Shown one piece after another: positions 9,823 to 19,330 of a stretch of 64,000 bases of DNA (positions are counted from its first letter, which is position 1; each line of letters opens with the position of its first letter). The notes under the pieces were generated by a model. That model was given only the letters and a program-made list of their open reading frames with translations. It was not told the DNA's origin and made no database searches. Source of the DNA: Venturia oleaginea. Its lineage: Eukaryota; Ascomycota; Dothideomycetes; Venturiales; Venturiaceae. A program made the position numbers and the translations under genes. The DNA lies in assembly GCA_013176395.1 (NCBI GenBank), contig JABMLP010000014.1, positions 558,001 to 622,000 of the forward strand, written 5' to 3'.

Positions 9823-10087
9823 AAAGAAAGCGGTATAACTATTTAAAATCGTTAGCAGGTCAGCTCTGTTAATAAGTACAGAGCCCTAGAGATGCCAAGG
9901 AGCTCTTTGGAAGGGATTTCTGATGCTGGTGCAATATAACGATGCCCAAGACGTCGTCGAGGCCAGCGGTGTACTTGAAAAGTCTGTCGAGAAGCGGTGA
10001 ACGGCTAAGCGCGGCGCGCGCAGCGGCGGGAAAGACTCGTAGGACGATAAGGAGAATATCGGGATGAAGGACGAGTCCTACAACAAC

Positions 10088-10204
10088 AATCTAGATACAA
10101 GACGAGCCTCAGAGGGCTCAGAAGTCGTGCGATATGCGAGATCGCCATGTTGTTGTTGTCGCTTGGTCGGACGAGGCCCTTGCTCCACCAGATAGACACT
10201 AGCA
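10088..10204 (-). repeat. Split direct repeat A1 (element 5' end)
   Basis: It matches A2 (4167-4282) and lies upstream of gag on the minus strand. Similarity ends at 10204, just before ATTGCTAGG, which defines the element's 5' boundary. Confidence 0.85.
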
Positions 10205-10924
10205 ATTGCTAGGGAGGATCCTAAAGAGGATCTCATCTTATCTTATCTAGTTTAGAAGCAATCTAAGCCTAATCAGGATACTTATATCGGGCCTCTCTAA
10301 TTTCCCGCCTGCCTTCTAGTCCACCAATTGACCTAAGGATATTTCAAAGTGCGTTAAGGTCAGTTTAGTATAATTGGTCAATCGAGCAAGCCAAGCGCCG
10401 AATGCGTCAAGCGGCTTGCTTGACGAGCGCCCAGCATACAACCTCAATATCGAATATCGCCGCTATGATAATGTAAGCCACGTCGTATCGACTGATGAGG
10501 TGGCATGGAAGTGTATTTCTTTGCAGTCAAGTGAGAACCTCAACCAGCTGACTTTCTCGGGACCTTATTTCATCAGCAATTTTTCGTACTACTGCTCGAA
10601 AATTTGGACCTGGCCCAATATTTCGTAAGGCTCTTCCCTGACTTCTTTCGTCACTTTACCATTTTTCCCGACCTCTAGCCTTTTTATCTCTCCTGATAAT
10701 AACATGAGATCGTCATAAACCTCTCGGTAGCATTGTCTATTTGCTTGTTCTCCATCCTGACTCGTCATCTCATCTGCAGTTTTTGGGTCCGATGTACTTT
10801 GCTGCTCGTTGTTGTTCGTTCGAAAAAGTCAATCCAGCAAGCCATCCAAAGAGGATTATCTGGATTGTCCGAGTTTTCTGTCGTCAATAAAACATCCGTA
10901 TTTTCCGTTGTTCTTGGGAAGCTC
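10205..10924. other. Intergenic, nothing recognised
   Basis: Two plus-strand frames (10374-10628 and 10733-10981) have no domain or codon pattern I trust. The stretch separates the YR element from the remnant of a 2EXR/F-box-like gene. Confidence 0.4.
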
Positions 10925-11258
10925 ATCTGTATAGAGGAGTATCATCTGACGGATCTCGCGCGGGAGGGAGAGGAATCGTGACGTGGTAGGTGGACGGGGC
11001 GACGTGGTAGCGATCACGGTGTTAGGCGTGTTGACCTCTAGAGAGGATGCTGGGAAATGTCAGCCGATCATGGTGGGTGAGAAATAATCCGATACGTACC
11101 TTTCTGCTTCCTGATCTGGCGTGCTGAGTAATTACGCGACCTCAGACGGCGATCTCAGGAAAGGTGAGGTGAGTGAAGCGATTTGAGCGGCGCGTCTTCT
11201 TCGATGTTCGTAGCAGCTTCTTCCTCCATTGGGCGACTGTCAACTGGGGGCGAGCCAT
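10925..11258 (-). pseudogene. Truncated 2EXR/F-box-like gene fragment
   Basis: On the minus strand an ATG at 11258 opens MARPQLTVAQWRKKLL, and further on (about 10980-10930) the sequence reads SRFLSLPREIRQMILLYT. That is nearly the same as FRLLSFPHEIRQMILLYTF in the interrupted gene at 29947. The two parts are in different frames but could be joined by a GTACGT...CTGAC...CAG intron. After the conserved box the frame runs into stops, so the body of the gene is missing. It is probably an end of the same tandem family, separated from the rest by transposon insertions. Confidence 0.5.
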
Positions 11259-11388
11259 GGAGGCCGTGTGATGGTTTTGGATCGCTGTTAGTGGTGTTCG
11301 AGAGTTGTTGCTGTTGAGCCGTTGAGCGCTGTGCAAGGTCAAGAATGTAGCCGCGCTAAAGGTCAGAAGTTCAGCTTCGTCAGGTATG

Positions 11389-11398
11389 ATTGTGATTT
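11389..11398. repeat. Left target-site duplication of the MULE (ATTGTGATTT)
   Basis: The same ten bases follow the right terminal repeat at 16540-16549. Nine to eleven bp is the usual target duplication of Mutator-like elements. Confidence 0.8.
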
Positions 11399-11605
11399 CG
11401 GTCTATTGCTCAAAATGCACATATATCTCGATATATTGCATTAACATAAGTTATACATAATTGCAGTTGAATATAAAAGTCATATATGCAGAAACTGTAT
11501 ATGTTAATGCAATCATTATATGTTATCATACCGCCGCCGGATTGCCGCAATGCCGCAGTGTACAGAAGTTATTATGGTGTTTTTAAGCGATTTAGCCCTC
11601 AATTA

Positions 11606-11660
11606 GTCAATCAGTCAGTCAGTCAGTCAGTCAGTCAGTCAGTCAGTTAGTTAGTCAGTG
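11606..11660. repeat. Tetranucleotide microsatellite (CAGT)n
   Basis: About twelve near-perfect CAGT units with TTAG variants lie inside the left, non-coding part of the MULE, downstream of its transposase gene. Confidence 0.9.
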
Positions 11661-11712
11661 AATTCAAATGCATTACGCTAGATACTAAAAGCTATATACA
11701 AAGAAGGCGGCC

Positions 11713-14200
11713 TCAACGATCAGGGCACATTGCAAAGGCGTGGTTAGAAGCCTTGCAATGACGGCAGGGACCTCGCTGGCGCTTTGCAGTAGGCTGAGAT
11801 TCAGCCTCGTCATCTTCATCCTCGTTGGCGCCAGGGTCTAAGTACATCTCTGCAGCCTCTGCAATAGCCTCATTAGTACTCATAACTGCAGCCTCGGCTT
11901 CTTCGCGTGATGCAAAGGTGATTTTGGTGGTGGTAGGCTCGTCAAAATCGCTCAAATGGTCGCTCGAATGGTCGCTCGTATCGGAAGATGAATCATCCGA
12001 AATGGTGACTGACTTTGAGCGAGGCCTCTGTGCAGCCTCGGCGGCCGTTGTTGATGAAGAAGATGTCGATTTTGGGGTCTTACTGAAGCGCGATTTGTAG
12101 GTCCTTTTAGTTGCAACATATTCTTCATTTTCGGATGAAGAATCCATCATATCTCTGCTTGCAAAAGCAGCCTTACGCTTCTCAAGGCGTTTGGCCCTGG
12201 CGGCCTCATCATCAAGCTCCTTTTGCTTCGCTTTTTTGACCTCTCGAGTGGACCTTGCAGCAGCGGTATCACCCTTACGCCTTGAATCCTTGCGAATGCG
12301 TGTATTGGTATTGTCGGTGCGAAAACGCTTTTCTCGAGGGCGCCCAGGCTTGCGGGCGGCCTCACACGATAATGTAGTATCCGGAATGAGGTTTGCGAGT
12401 ACAATTGGCCGCATATGACCATTGTATGCATTGCGAGAGGTGAGCCGTTGCTAGATTTCCGTAGTATAGATATTATACATCTCTTCAAACGGGATTTTGT
12501 GGTGAATAAATGCAGCAAAGGCGTGAGCGCAAGGGAGACGGTGGTCTTGCCATTCTAGGCAATCGCAGAGACCATCCATCATACGAACAACCCATGCAGG
12601 AGCTCCGCGTGAGTCGTGAAATCTTACCAAGACTATATATGCGCAGGAGGTATACGCAACCATCTTACGGCCAATCTCGTAGCGGTCAAATTGATGCTGG
12701 GTAGCGTATTTTGTAAGATATTGGCCATAGATGACTTCCTCCCCGTGGTTGAAGATTGCGCGTGTATTTACTAACTGCATCTGTTTGGTCCATATAGCCT
12801 CAAGCATATATAGAGGTGATAACTTGCGTTCCTCAAGAAATCGTGCATTCATTGACTCGCCAATGTTGGAAGTTGTATGACCATAGCGAGGGTAAGAGTC
12901 AAGTGGCGCGTAGGCTTTACAGTATCTGTCCTTATTGCCAATGTTCTCCATGGTGATAACTGCAGCAGGACTCAACTCACGAATCTGTTCAACAAGGGCG
13001 TGATGGGCAGCTACTGTAGGGGCTTGAATAGCGCGGCGGAAGATCATTTCGATGTCTTGACCGTGATGTTTTCGTATATTCATTGCAAGATGCTGTGTGC
13101 AGAAGTAGTGATGAGCAATTGGCGTAGGGAAGTACTTTTTGATGGCTGGATCAAGGCCTTTGCCGCGGTCAGTGATAATACTAAGATGAAAATCATCATC
13201 TTCTTCTTCCGGGTCATCTTCCCGAGGCTCCTGAAGGTATCTTCCAATAAGATTGATTTGTAGGAGCTGAAAGAACCAACTCCACCACTCTGATGACTCC
13301 GTTGGCACGATTGCCCAGGCCAGAATCAGTGTATTCTCGTTGGCATCAAGAGTTATCGCAAAAAGTAGAATACCACCATACTCAGAGGAGCAATGAGCAC
13401 CATCAAAGACTAGTAGCTTCCTATTGAACTGCCAGGCTACCACCATTACTGAAGGAAGAAATGCAGCCGCCTGGAACACACCTTCCTTGCTCTTCTTGAC
13501 ACGCGTGAATGCGCCATCATATTCCGACCCGGGCGTAGTAATCTGCGTAAAGATCTCGTCGGTAATAAGGCTAGTAGGTAGATGCCCATGTTGTTTTAGG
13601 AACCTAACCATAGGTAGAATCAAGCGAAACTGCTCCTTGCCGTCGCCATCAAGCTTGAGTGTAATGGCCTGCTTGACTCTCCAGGCCGTATTGTACGTGA
13701 TGTGGGTCCCGGTAGCCATACGGGCATTAGTCTTGATATGTTTCGGCTTGATTGTGCGATCGTTGGCAACCAGGGTATAGCTCTTTCGGGCCTGGTAACG
13801 GGCGCCTTCTGGAGTCTTCCAATTGTCGTGAACTGAGGTAGGGCAGTTGTGAGGAACGAGATTACGGAGGACTGGATAGGTAGCGCCTTTGATGAAGGCA
13901 ATACGAGCCTAGAGAGGTTAGTAATATATAGTATAGTTATTAAGTGCTTACCTTGAAAGCGCACTTCACATTTTCGCCTCTGGTGCCCTTCTTTTCACGG
14001 CATTCTGCATGCCAGTACTGCTTACTACCAGTAAGAACTTTGAGGCTCTGGCGGGCCTCAAATATAGCATCTACAATAGTACTTGCACCAGCTGCAAGTG
14101 ACTCGAATTCCATACCAATCTTGAGGCCTAGGTAGGGGTCGCGCTCCTCTAGAGCAGGGCTCTGAGCAGGGCTTTGAGTACGTGTGGAAGCTGTAGGCAT
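11713..14200 (-). pseudogene. MULE transposase with one in-frame stop
   Basis: Exon 1 is 14200-13952 (ATG, MPTASTRTQSP). A 43-bp intron (13951-13909, GTAAGC...CTAAC...TAG) joins it in frame to 13908-11713. Together they encode about 814 residues. The centre holds the MULE DDE domain (LLVFDGAHCSSEYGGILLF, ILAWAIVPTESSEWWSWFF, IITDRGKGL, HHYFCTQHLAMNIRKH), followed by a SWIM zinc finger CDCLEWQDHRLPCAH. The C-terminal region is basic and serine-rich and ends in a zinc knuckle, CRHCKASNHAFAMC. A single TAG at 12453-12451 follows the SWIM region, after which the frame is open to the end. The start chosen is the first ATG preceding the conserved region. Intact apart from that stop. Confidence 0.85.
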
Positions 14201-14424
14201 TATAAGCGTTCAATTGATAGAATGATTGATATAGTAATAGAATAAGTGATGGTGGTAGGGATTAAGAAAAAAAGTTCATTATTATCCGAGCTCCGACGGC
14301 TCCCTACCTGTTCATCTTGATAATCTAGCATTCTATCTTCAGTCCAACTTATACAAGCTTCAATCTCTTACAAGCAGTGCGATAAGGCATGATTCTGCTT
14401 ATCGCAATTGGATACTAGATGTTG

Positions 14425-14472
14425 AGCTGGTGACTGAAAGCTGGTGACTGAAAGCTGGTGACTGAAAGCTGG
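14425..14472. repeat. 14-bp tandem repeat in the MULE right end
   Basis: AGCTGGTGACTGAA is repeated three times plus a partial unit, just inside the right subterminal region of the MULE. Confidence 0.85.
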
Positions 14473-14660
14473 CGGCTTCCACGTGATTTTAGCATTGCGG
14501 CATTGCGGCATTGCGGCATTAGAACACGAAACACACGCGAATTGCCCAATAGGAAGCGATAGAAGCTGTATATGTGATTGCAATTACACCTGTAAGATTA
14601 TATGTACATGCAATTAAATGTACCATATGTAATTGTAATTATGTATACGTTAATGCAATA

Positions 14661-16502
14661 ACGTATTCCACCATCGAGTGGGTCAACCCATCGAGCGGAT
14701 CAGTTTATGCCAAGACCAGCTGCTCCCTTATCAACACAATATGTCTCAACAACAAAACGCGCAATCATCTAACAGAGAAGGCAGAATCCAGCTTGCCTTT
14801 TCTGCCTACAATACCCACCAATTCTGAAGCCTCCGGCGCGCTGCTGAGGCGTTTGATATACCTCCTTCAACATTGACTAGCCGATACAACGGAATCACGT
14901 ATCGCCTAGATACTCGCAACGCCCAACACAAGCTCACTACGACTGAAGAGCAGACAATTGTCCAATACATCCTCGACCTCGATTCGCGAGGATTCGCGCC
15001 CCGGCTGTGTGAGGTGGCAGATATGGCGGATAAACTACTAGGTGTACGCGGTAGAGAGCCAGTAGGGAAAAACTGGGCTGAGAGGTTTATAACGCGCTCA
15101 GATGAGCTCAAGATGGCCTTCAATCGAGCTAAGGACAGGCAGAGGATACTACAGGAAGATCCAGAGATTATTGGCGCGTGGTTCAAGCTCGTTACAGACA
15201 CCAAGGCAAAGTACGGTATCCACGACGAGGATACGCACAACTTTGACGAGATTGGCTTCCAGATGAGCGTTATTGGGTCAATGAAGGTCGTCACAGCTTC
15301 TGAAAGACGTACACGGCCTAATTTAATCCAGCCAGGCGATCGCGAGTGGGTTACAGTTATCCAGAGCATCTGCGCCGCTGGGTATGCGACCCCGCCCTTC
15401 ATTATCTACAAAGGACGCGTTCACATCTCTGCGTGGTATGAGGAGGCAGATATACAACGGAATTGGAAGCTCTCGGTCTCTGAGAACGGCTGGACAAATA
15501 ACGCGCTTGGTCTTGAGTGGTTGAAGCACTTTAACGCGTATACAAAGGCGCGGCAGGTGGGGGTATACAGGCTGCTTATTTTGGACGGCCATGAGAGCCA
15601 TCTCAGCCAGGATTTCAAGGACTACTGCCTCGAAAACAAGATTATAACCCTCTGCATGCCATCGCACTTGCCGCATATACTCCAGCCCCTTGACGTGGTC
15701 TGCTTCTCGCCGTTGAAGCGCAAGTACTCCCAACGCGTCCGGGACTTGGCACGCCGACGCGTGTACCATATCAACAAGGAAGGCTTTCTCCCTGCCTTCA
15801 AAGACGCGTTTTTCGAACGAAAGAGAACTGTCAAAAGGCTTGTGAGGCAGTAGGGCTAGTCCCTATCGACGCGCAGGTGGTGTTGGATCGCCTTGAAGTA
15901 CGGCTACGAACCCCGCCAGAAACCCATCTCCCAGAAACGCCGTGGCAGTCCAAGACTCCAAGTAATACTTATGAATTTGTATCCCAATCCAAGCTCGTAA
16001 GCGAGTCTTTTACTCGGTCACCAGTTACTGCGCAGGCAGGCTTTTCCCAGCTTGTCAAGGGCGCTGAATTGATGCTACACCAAAACGCTCTGCTTGTTGC
16101 GCGTAACCGCGAGCTTGAAGAGCAATTAGCAGTAACAACGGACCGAAAATCGCGCAAAAGGAAGTGGATCCAGCAAGGTGGTACTATTGAGTATGGGACC
16201 GCAGCAGCGCAGGTAGCTGCAGAGGCGTCTATAGCGCCTCAGGGATCAAAGAAGGCTCGTGGTAGTGGTGGTCAAGAAACAGCCCGACCAATTCAACGGC
16301 GCTGTAGGAACTGCGGCGCAGCTGGGCATAATGCGCGAACTTGTAAAAAAGATATCAAGATATCTTCTGAATCAGAGAGCAGCACGACGGACTTAGAATC
16401 TATTGTTGATAGCGATTAAATTGAAGAGTCGTAACATAAGTTGGTCGTGCCAAGCCTTTTTGACCCGCTCGATGGGTTGACCCGCTCGATGGTGGAATAC
16501 GT
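14661..16502 (+). mobile_element. pogo/Fot-type Tc1-mariner element
   Basis: The element begins ACGTATTCCACCATCGAG and ends in the inverted copy, with about 42-bp terminal repeats differing at two or three positions; each arm carries a doubled CATCGAGYGGGTCAACCC subrepeat. TA dinucleotides flank it (14659-14660, 16503-16504), as expected for this superfamily. It sits inside the right terminal repeat of the MULE and is therefore younger than the MULE insertion. Confidence 0.9.
14741..16419 (+). pseudogene. pogo/Fot transposase, stop plus frameshift
   Basis: It starts at the ATG at 14741 (MSQQQNAQSSNREG) with a psq-type helix-turn-helix (FDIPPSTLTSRYNG). A CENP-B/Tc5-like DNA-binding region follows (VGKNWAERFITR). 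The DDD catalytic core has HNFDEIGFQMS, LLILDGHESHLSQDF and LPHILQPLDVVCF. The C-terminal tail (from about 15877) is serine-rich with a CCHC knuckle, CRNCGAAGHNARTC. Two lesions are visible: a TGA at 14825-14827 in the N-terminal helix-turn-helix, where CGA is a likely ancestor, and a one-base frameshift near 15800-15820, after which the frame reads ENCQKACEAVGLVPIDAQVV. The copy is therefore inactive but little decayed. Confidence 0.85.
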
Positions 16503-16539
16503 TATATCGAGATATATGTGTATTTTGAGCAATTGACCG

Positions 16540-16549
16540 ATTGTGATTT
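16540..16549. repeat. Right target-site duplication of the MULE (ATTGTGATTT)
   Basis: Exact match to 11389-11398; it marks the outer edge of the MULE's right terminal repeat. Confidence 0.8.
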
Positions 16550-16694
16550 ACAAATACGGGACCAGATTGACCATATCTGTGATAAAGGGTAGGTCAAGAA
16601 AAGTCTTGAGATGAATGGTCAAGTTGACCACTGCAGATACCCGATTCTAGTACATGTTTGAAAATTCGCTTCGTCGAATCTTCTTACGGGTGAA

Positions 16695-17201
16695 CTAGAG
16701 AATATACACCTTAGCTCCCATTACTCGTTCCATCTCCCGATCCTCGAGTTTCTGAATGACCGACCCCTTTACAATCTCAATTGCTTGCTCAGCTTGTAAA
16801 ACGCCCTCTGTCGCTTCATGAACATGCTTGGTCTCTTTTTCAAATCTCTGGCCAACATGCGGTCCAAAGTCGTGAAGGAATGACATAGCAAATTGACGAG
16901 GAAGATTCGAAGCTGTGTAACCTGTTTTATCCACCATGCTGCCATATCTAGATTTCTGCTTGTTTTCTTCAACCATTCTATCCATCTTTAGGAGGCTCCC
17001 AGATAGCGCACCTCCACTGTGTCAACTAGCTCATGCAGCTCCGTCTCTATGTCACCCAGGAAGTGCTCGGTAATCTTCTGCCAGATTGTCTCCAGCTCTC
17101 CGCAGCAGATCTTCTCAACAAACTTCAAATCGTCTGCAATGGCCTCATCGAGAGGGCCCAGCTGTGCGATCCACCTCCTTGTCTTCGTATAGGCATTCCA
17201 C
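16695..17201 (-). pseudogene. 3' half of a 2EXR/F-box-like gene split by a hAT insertion
   Basis: On the minus strand, immediately outside the hAT terminal repeat, an open frame reads WNAYTKTRRWIAQLG and IADDLKFVEKICCGELETIW. It corresponds in order to the Trp/Val/Trp pattern of the neighbours at 30323-30970 (DMRFVFKANKNAMQRSW) and 31955-32676 (ELGLVETRWKQKLEILW). It breaks at a TAA near 17000 and then reads, in another frame, a helical acidic tail (VIQKLEDREMERVMG) to 16695. The 5' half is at 29758-29947, so about 12.5 kb of nested transposons separate the halves. The function of the family is unknown. Confidence 0.65.
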
Positions 17202-17375
17202 CAGTGAGGTAAATAGACTAGACAGACACAGATACGACAGCCATATCCGGTCTGTCTACCTAAAACATGCAGATGTCCAAGGATATCTGTCTGTTATCTG
17301 TCTGCCAAGGTCGTGTCTGCCAAGGTCACTGTAGAAGGTGGTGATAGAAGGGGTTTTGGAATTGTATACAATAAA

Positions 17376-18793
17376 TTACAAGTCCCAATCGTCCTCAATA
17401 ACAACCTCACCATTTACGATAGTAATGCCTTCGCAACCATCCTCTTCACCGCTGGATTCTTCAGTGCATCCGTTTTGAATAGAGACTTTATCCTCATTGA
17501 ACTGTACCTTGATATTCTGCATCACCAATGTAATACCAGCCTCATTGCGCTGAATCTCGTCATCGATATCGCGCTCACCTTGAGCCTCAGGGCTGAGGTC
17601 AACAGTTTCTTCAACAACAGCTTTATCGAGGGTAATGTCATCAATAGAATGAGGCCTTCCAAACCAGTTTTTGAGACATTCATTGGCCTCAATGAGGTCC
17701 ATATTGAGCCGATTGCGAGAGTCAGATATAAGGTGTTTGGCGCTCGAAAATTTAAGCTCACATTCGTCAGACATCAGAGGTATTGCCAACATATCATACG
17801 CAAACCTCGCGAGATCTGGCTCAATAAGATAGTGATTGTTCCAGTAAATGAGGGCGTCGGTAGGCGTTAAATTAGAACCACAGTAATCTTCAAAGCGATC
17901 AGTAACCCGGGGAGCCGTTGAGGTTTCGAAATCGTCATCCGAGTGCCAGTAGTTGTTATCATAAGACGCAAATGAACCCCATTGAGTGTCATCTTCATTA
18001 CTAGGCCTGTACGGCTCTCGTCGTAATGCAAATAGAGAGTCGATTGGGGGATCACCGCCTGTAGAATAGCGGCCTTTGTATTCTTCTTCCCATAGTTTGG
18101 TGACGGGTTTCTTGACCTTGATATCATAAAGCTCATTGAAATCTTGCCAATTACGCTCAAACCCTAGGGATTTTCGCGCAGGATCCAGCAGAATGGCAGC
18201 AAAGTAAGCTGGAGATTCGGAAGTTTTTTTCCCAATATTCAGAGATCTTGGTGTGAGAAGCCGTACACCATTTGGCCAATATCCCGTAATGGGGATGACC
18301 AGATCTGCTAGAAGCATCCTCAAATTTGCTTTGAAAGTACGAGATCCTCCTCCTCAATTTATCCATTGTAGTGTACCGTTTTCGAAGAACTCGGCACCCT
18401 CTGTTGCCTTCAGTGGTTAACGTGGCTTCATGAAAGACTTGAAGACAAGATTGTAGTGTTTCGAGGAGGTTCCAATCGGTAGAGAGCAGTTTATCGTCGT
18501 TGACGCCCTTTGAACGAGGCTGGGTAGGAATATGGGTGTTACAGAACAGCTCAATACGGCTGCGACAATTGAGGAAGCGATTGATAGACTCAAAGTACGA
18601 GTTCCATCGTGTTGCGTTGGATTGTATGAGCTGAAAGAATATATTAGCTAGGGAATAGTTCTAGGTTGCGGCGAGGAGATCTGATAAGATTGCAATCGCA
18701 GCCTTCTAATTGGCTGAAACGCTCGAAAAGTGGGAATATCGCGAGAATTCTGAACTTACATCGTAGGTATTCCACTTGATCTCGCTCGCAACT
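17376..18793 (-). pseudogene. hAT transposase, 3' part
   Basis: The end of the frame (from about 18323) carries the hAT C-terminal dimerisation domain: DLARFAYDMLAIPLMSDECE, then SSAKHLISDSRNRLNMDLIE and ANECLKNWF. Further 5' are SNATRWNSYFESINRFLNC and DWNLLETLQSCLQVFHEAT, the middle of the same family, but interrupted by a TGA near 18358 and at least one frameshift. An intron (GTAAGT at about 18757, TTTCAG at about 18633) fits between KWNTYD and LIQSNATRW. At 18793 the frame meets the copia target site GTACT. It continues in phase with the 5' part at 27898. Confidence 0.8.
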
Positions 18794-18798
18794 GTACT
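18794..18798. repeat. Left target-site duplication (GTACT) of the minus-strand copia element
   Basis: Five bases identical to 27893-27897. Removing one copy and everything between restores a continuous hAT reading frame (RCSSTVASEIKWNTYD). Confidence 0.9.
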
Positions 18799-18925
18799 TG
18801 TTGGTTCGGCTGTGTACACGTGTATGAAATGATAAAAAAATAAGTATGAAATAACTATGAAAAGATATGTCTCTGTATTGATGTCTCTGATTGTTGTGTA
18901 TGTCTTGTGAACTATCAACGGTATC
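18799..18925 (-). repeat. Left LTR of the minus-strand copia, first piece
   Basis: Parallel to 27720 onward with few differences up to GTATC at 18925. The remaining 48 bp of the LTR reappear at 23736-23783. Confidence 0.85.
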
Positions 18926-19127
18926 TGTTAGATGATACAGCCGCTGTTGGATGATACCATAATTTCAGTTAGCCGCAAAGTGAATATCGGTGGCATACAG
19001 CCGTCGGAATCATGTACCCGTCTTTTGATTTCAAAGCAATCACATCTGTATAACTATCGCTCGATCACCGGTTCATTTTGAACCTCATGCAATCCTAAAT
19101 CTTTATCTTTTCACTGTGTATCATTCA

Positions 19128-19145
19128 AGAGTTATGAGCCCGGCT
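19128..19145 (+). promoter_or_regulatory. Probable primer-binding site for an initiator-tRNA-Met half molecule
   Basis: GTTATGAGCCCGGC just after the proposed 5' LTR is complementary to the anticodon-arm sequence (GGGCTCATAAC) of initiator tRNA-Met. Drosophila copia primes from the same internal tRNA position, so the match supports both the LTR end and the copia assignment. Confidence 0.5.
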
Positions 19146-19330
19146 TGCCTACCCTCGTAAACACACCTTACCCTTTCTGGTTTCACCGCCGTGTATTGAT
19201 ACAACCTCCTCTATCAAACCCCATACACGCTAGTCCCATTAAGCCCATCTTTCAGTGTTTACGACGATTCTGCCATCGATCCAACATCCTCTCGGAATAT
19301 ACGAAAAGATCCCAACCCCCACCCACCACC

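Larger units (their letters stand above)
3889..10204 (-). mobile_element. Tyrosine-recombinase retrotransposon (Ngaro/PAT type) with split direct repeats
   Basis: Read on the minus strand the element is A1 (10204-10088), gag, RT-RNase H, a tandem array, tyrosine recombinase, then B1 (4519-4283), A2 (4282-4167) and B2 (4125-3889). A1 matches A2 with a one-base indel, and B1 matches B2 over 237 bp. This A1-ORFs-B1-A2-B2 order is the established split-direct-repeat layout of Ngaro/PAT-group elements, which integrate by a tyrosine recombinase via a circular intermediate and make no target duplication. None is seen here. There is no integrase and no DAM-methylase domain, which argues against DIRS proper. 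All four terminal segments and all three coding modules are present, so the copy is structurally complete. Confidence 0.88.
11399..16539 (-). mobile_element. Mutator-like element (MULE) with a pogo/Fot element inserted in its right TIR
   Basis: The left terminal repeat starts at 11399 (CGGTCTATTGCTCAAAATGC). The right one ends at 16539 and reads in reverse complement CGGTCAATTGCTCAAAATAC. Both continue with CACATATATCTCGATA; the right copy is cut at a TA by a 1842-bp pogo-type element and resumes at 14660 with TTGCATTAACGTATACATAA. Ten-bp direct repeats flank the whole. A transposase with a SWIM finger lies inside. Subterminal GCATTGCG repeats (left about 11534-11555, right about 14493-14520) are also inverted relative to each other. 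Without the pogo insert the MULE is about 3.3 kb. Confidence 0.88.

Noticed and set aside
3889..10204. Classification as an LTR retrotransposon or DIRS element
   Set aside because: There is no DDE integrase, protease or paired terminal LTR, and no inverted terminal repeats or internal complementary region. Split direct repeats and a tyrosine recombinase indicate Ngaro/PAT.
11606..11660. Short regular repeats that could suggest a CRISPR-like array
   Set aside because: It is a simple tetranucleotide microsatellite without spacers, and the genome is eukaryotic.
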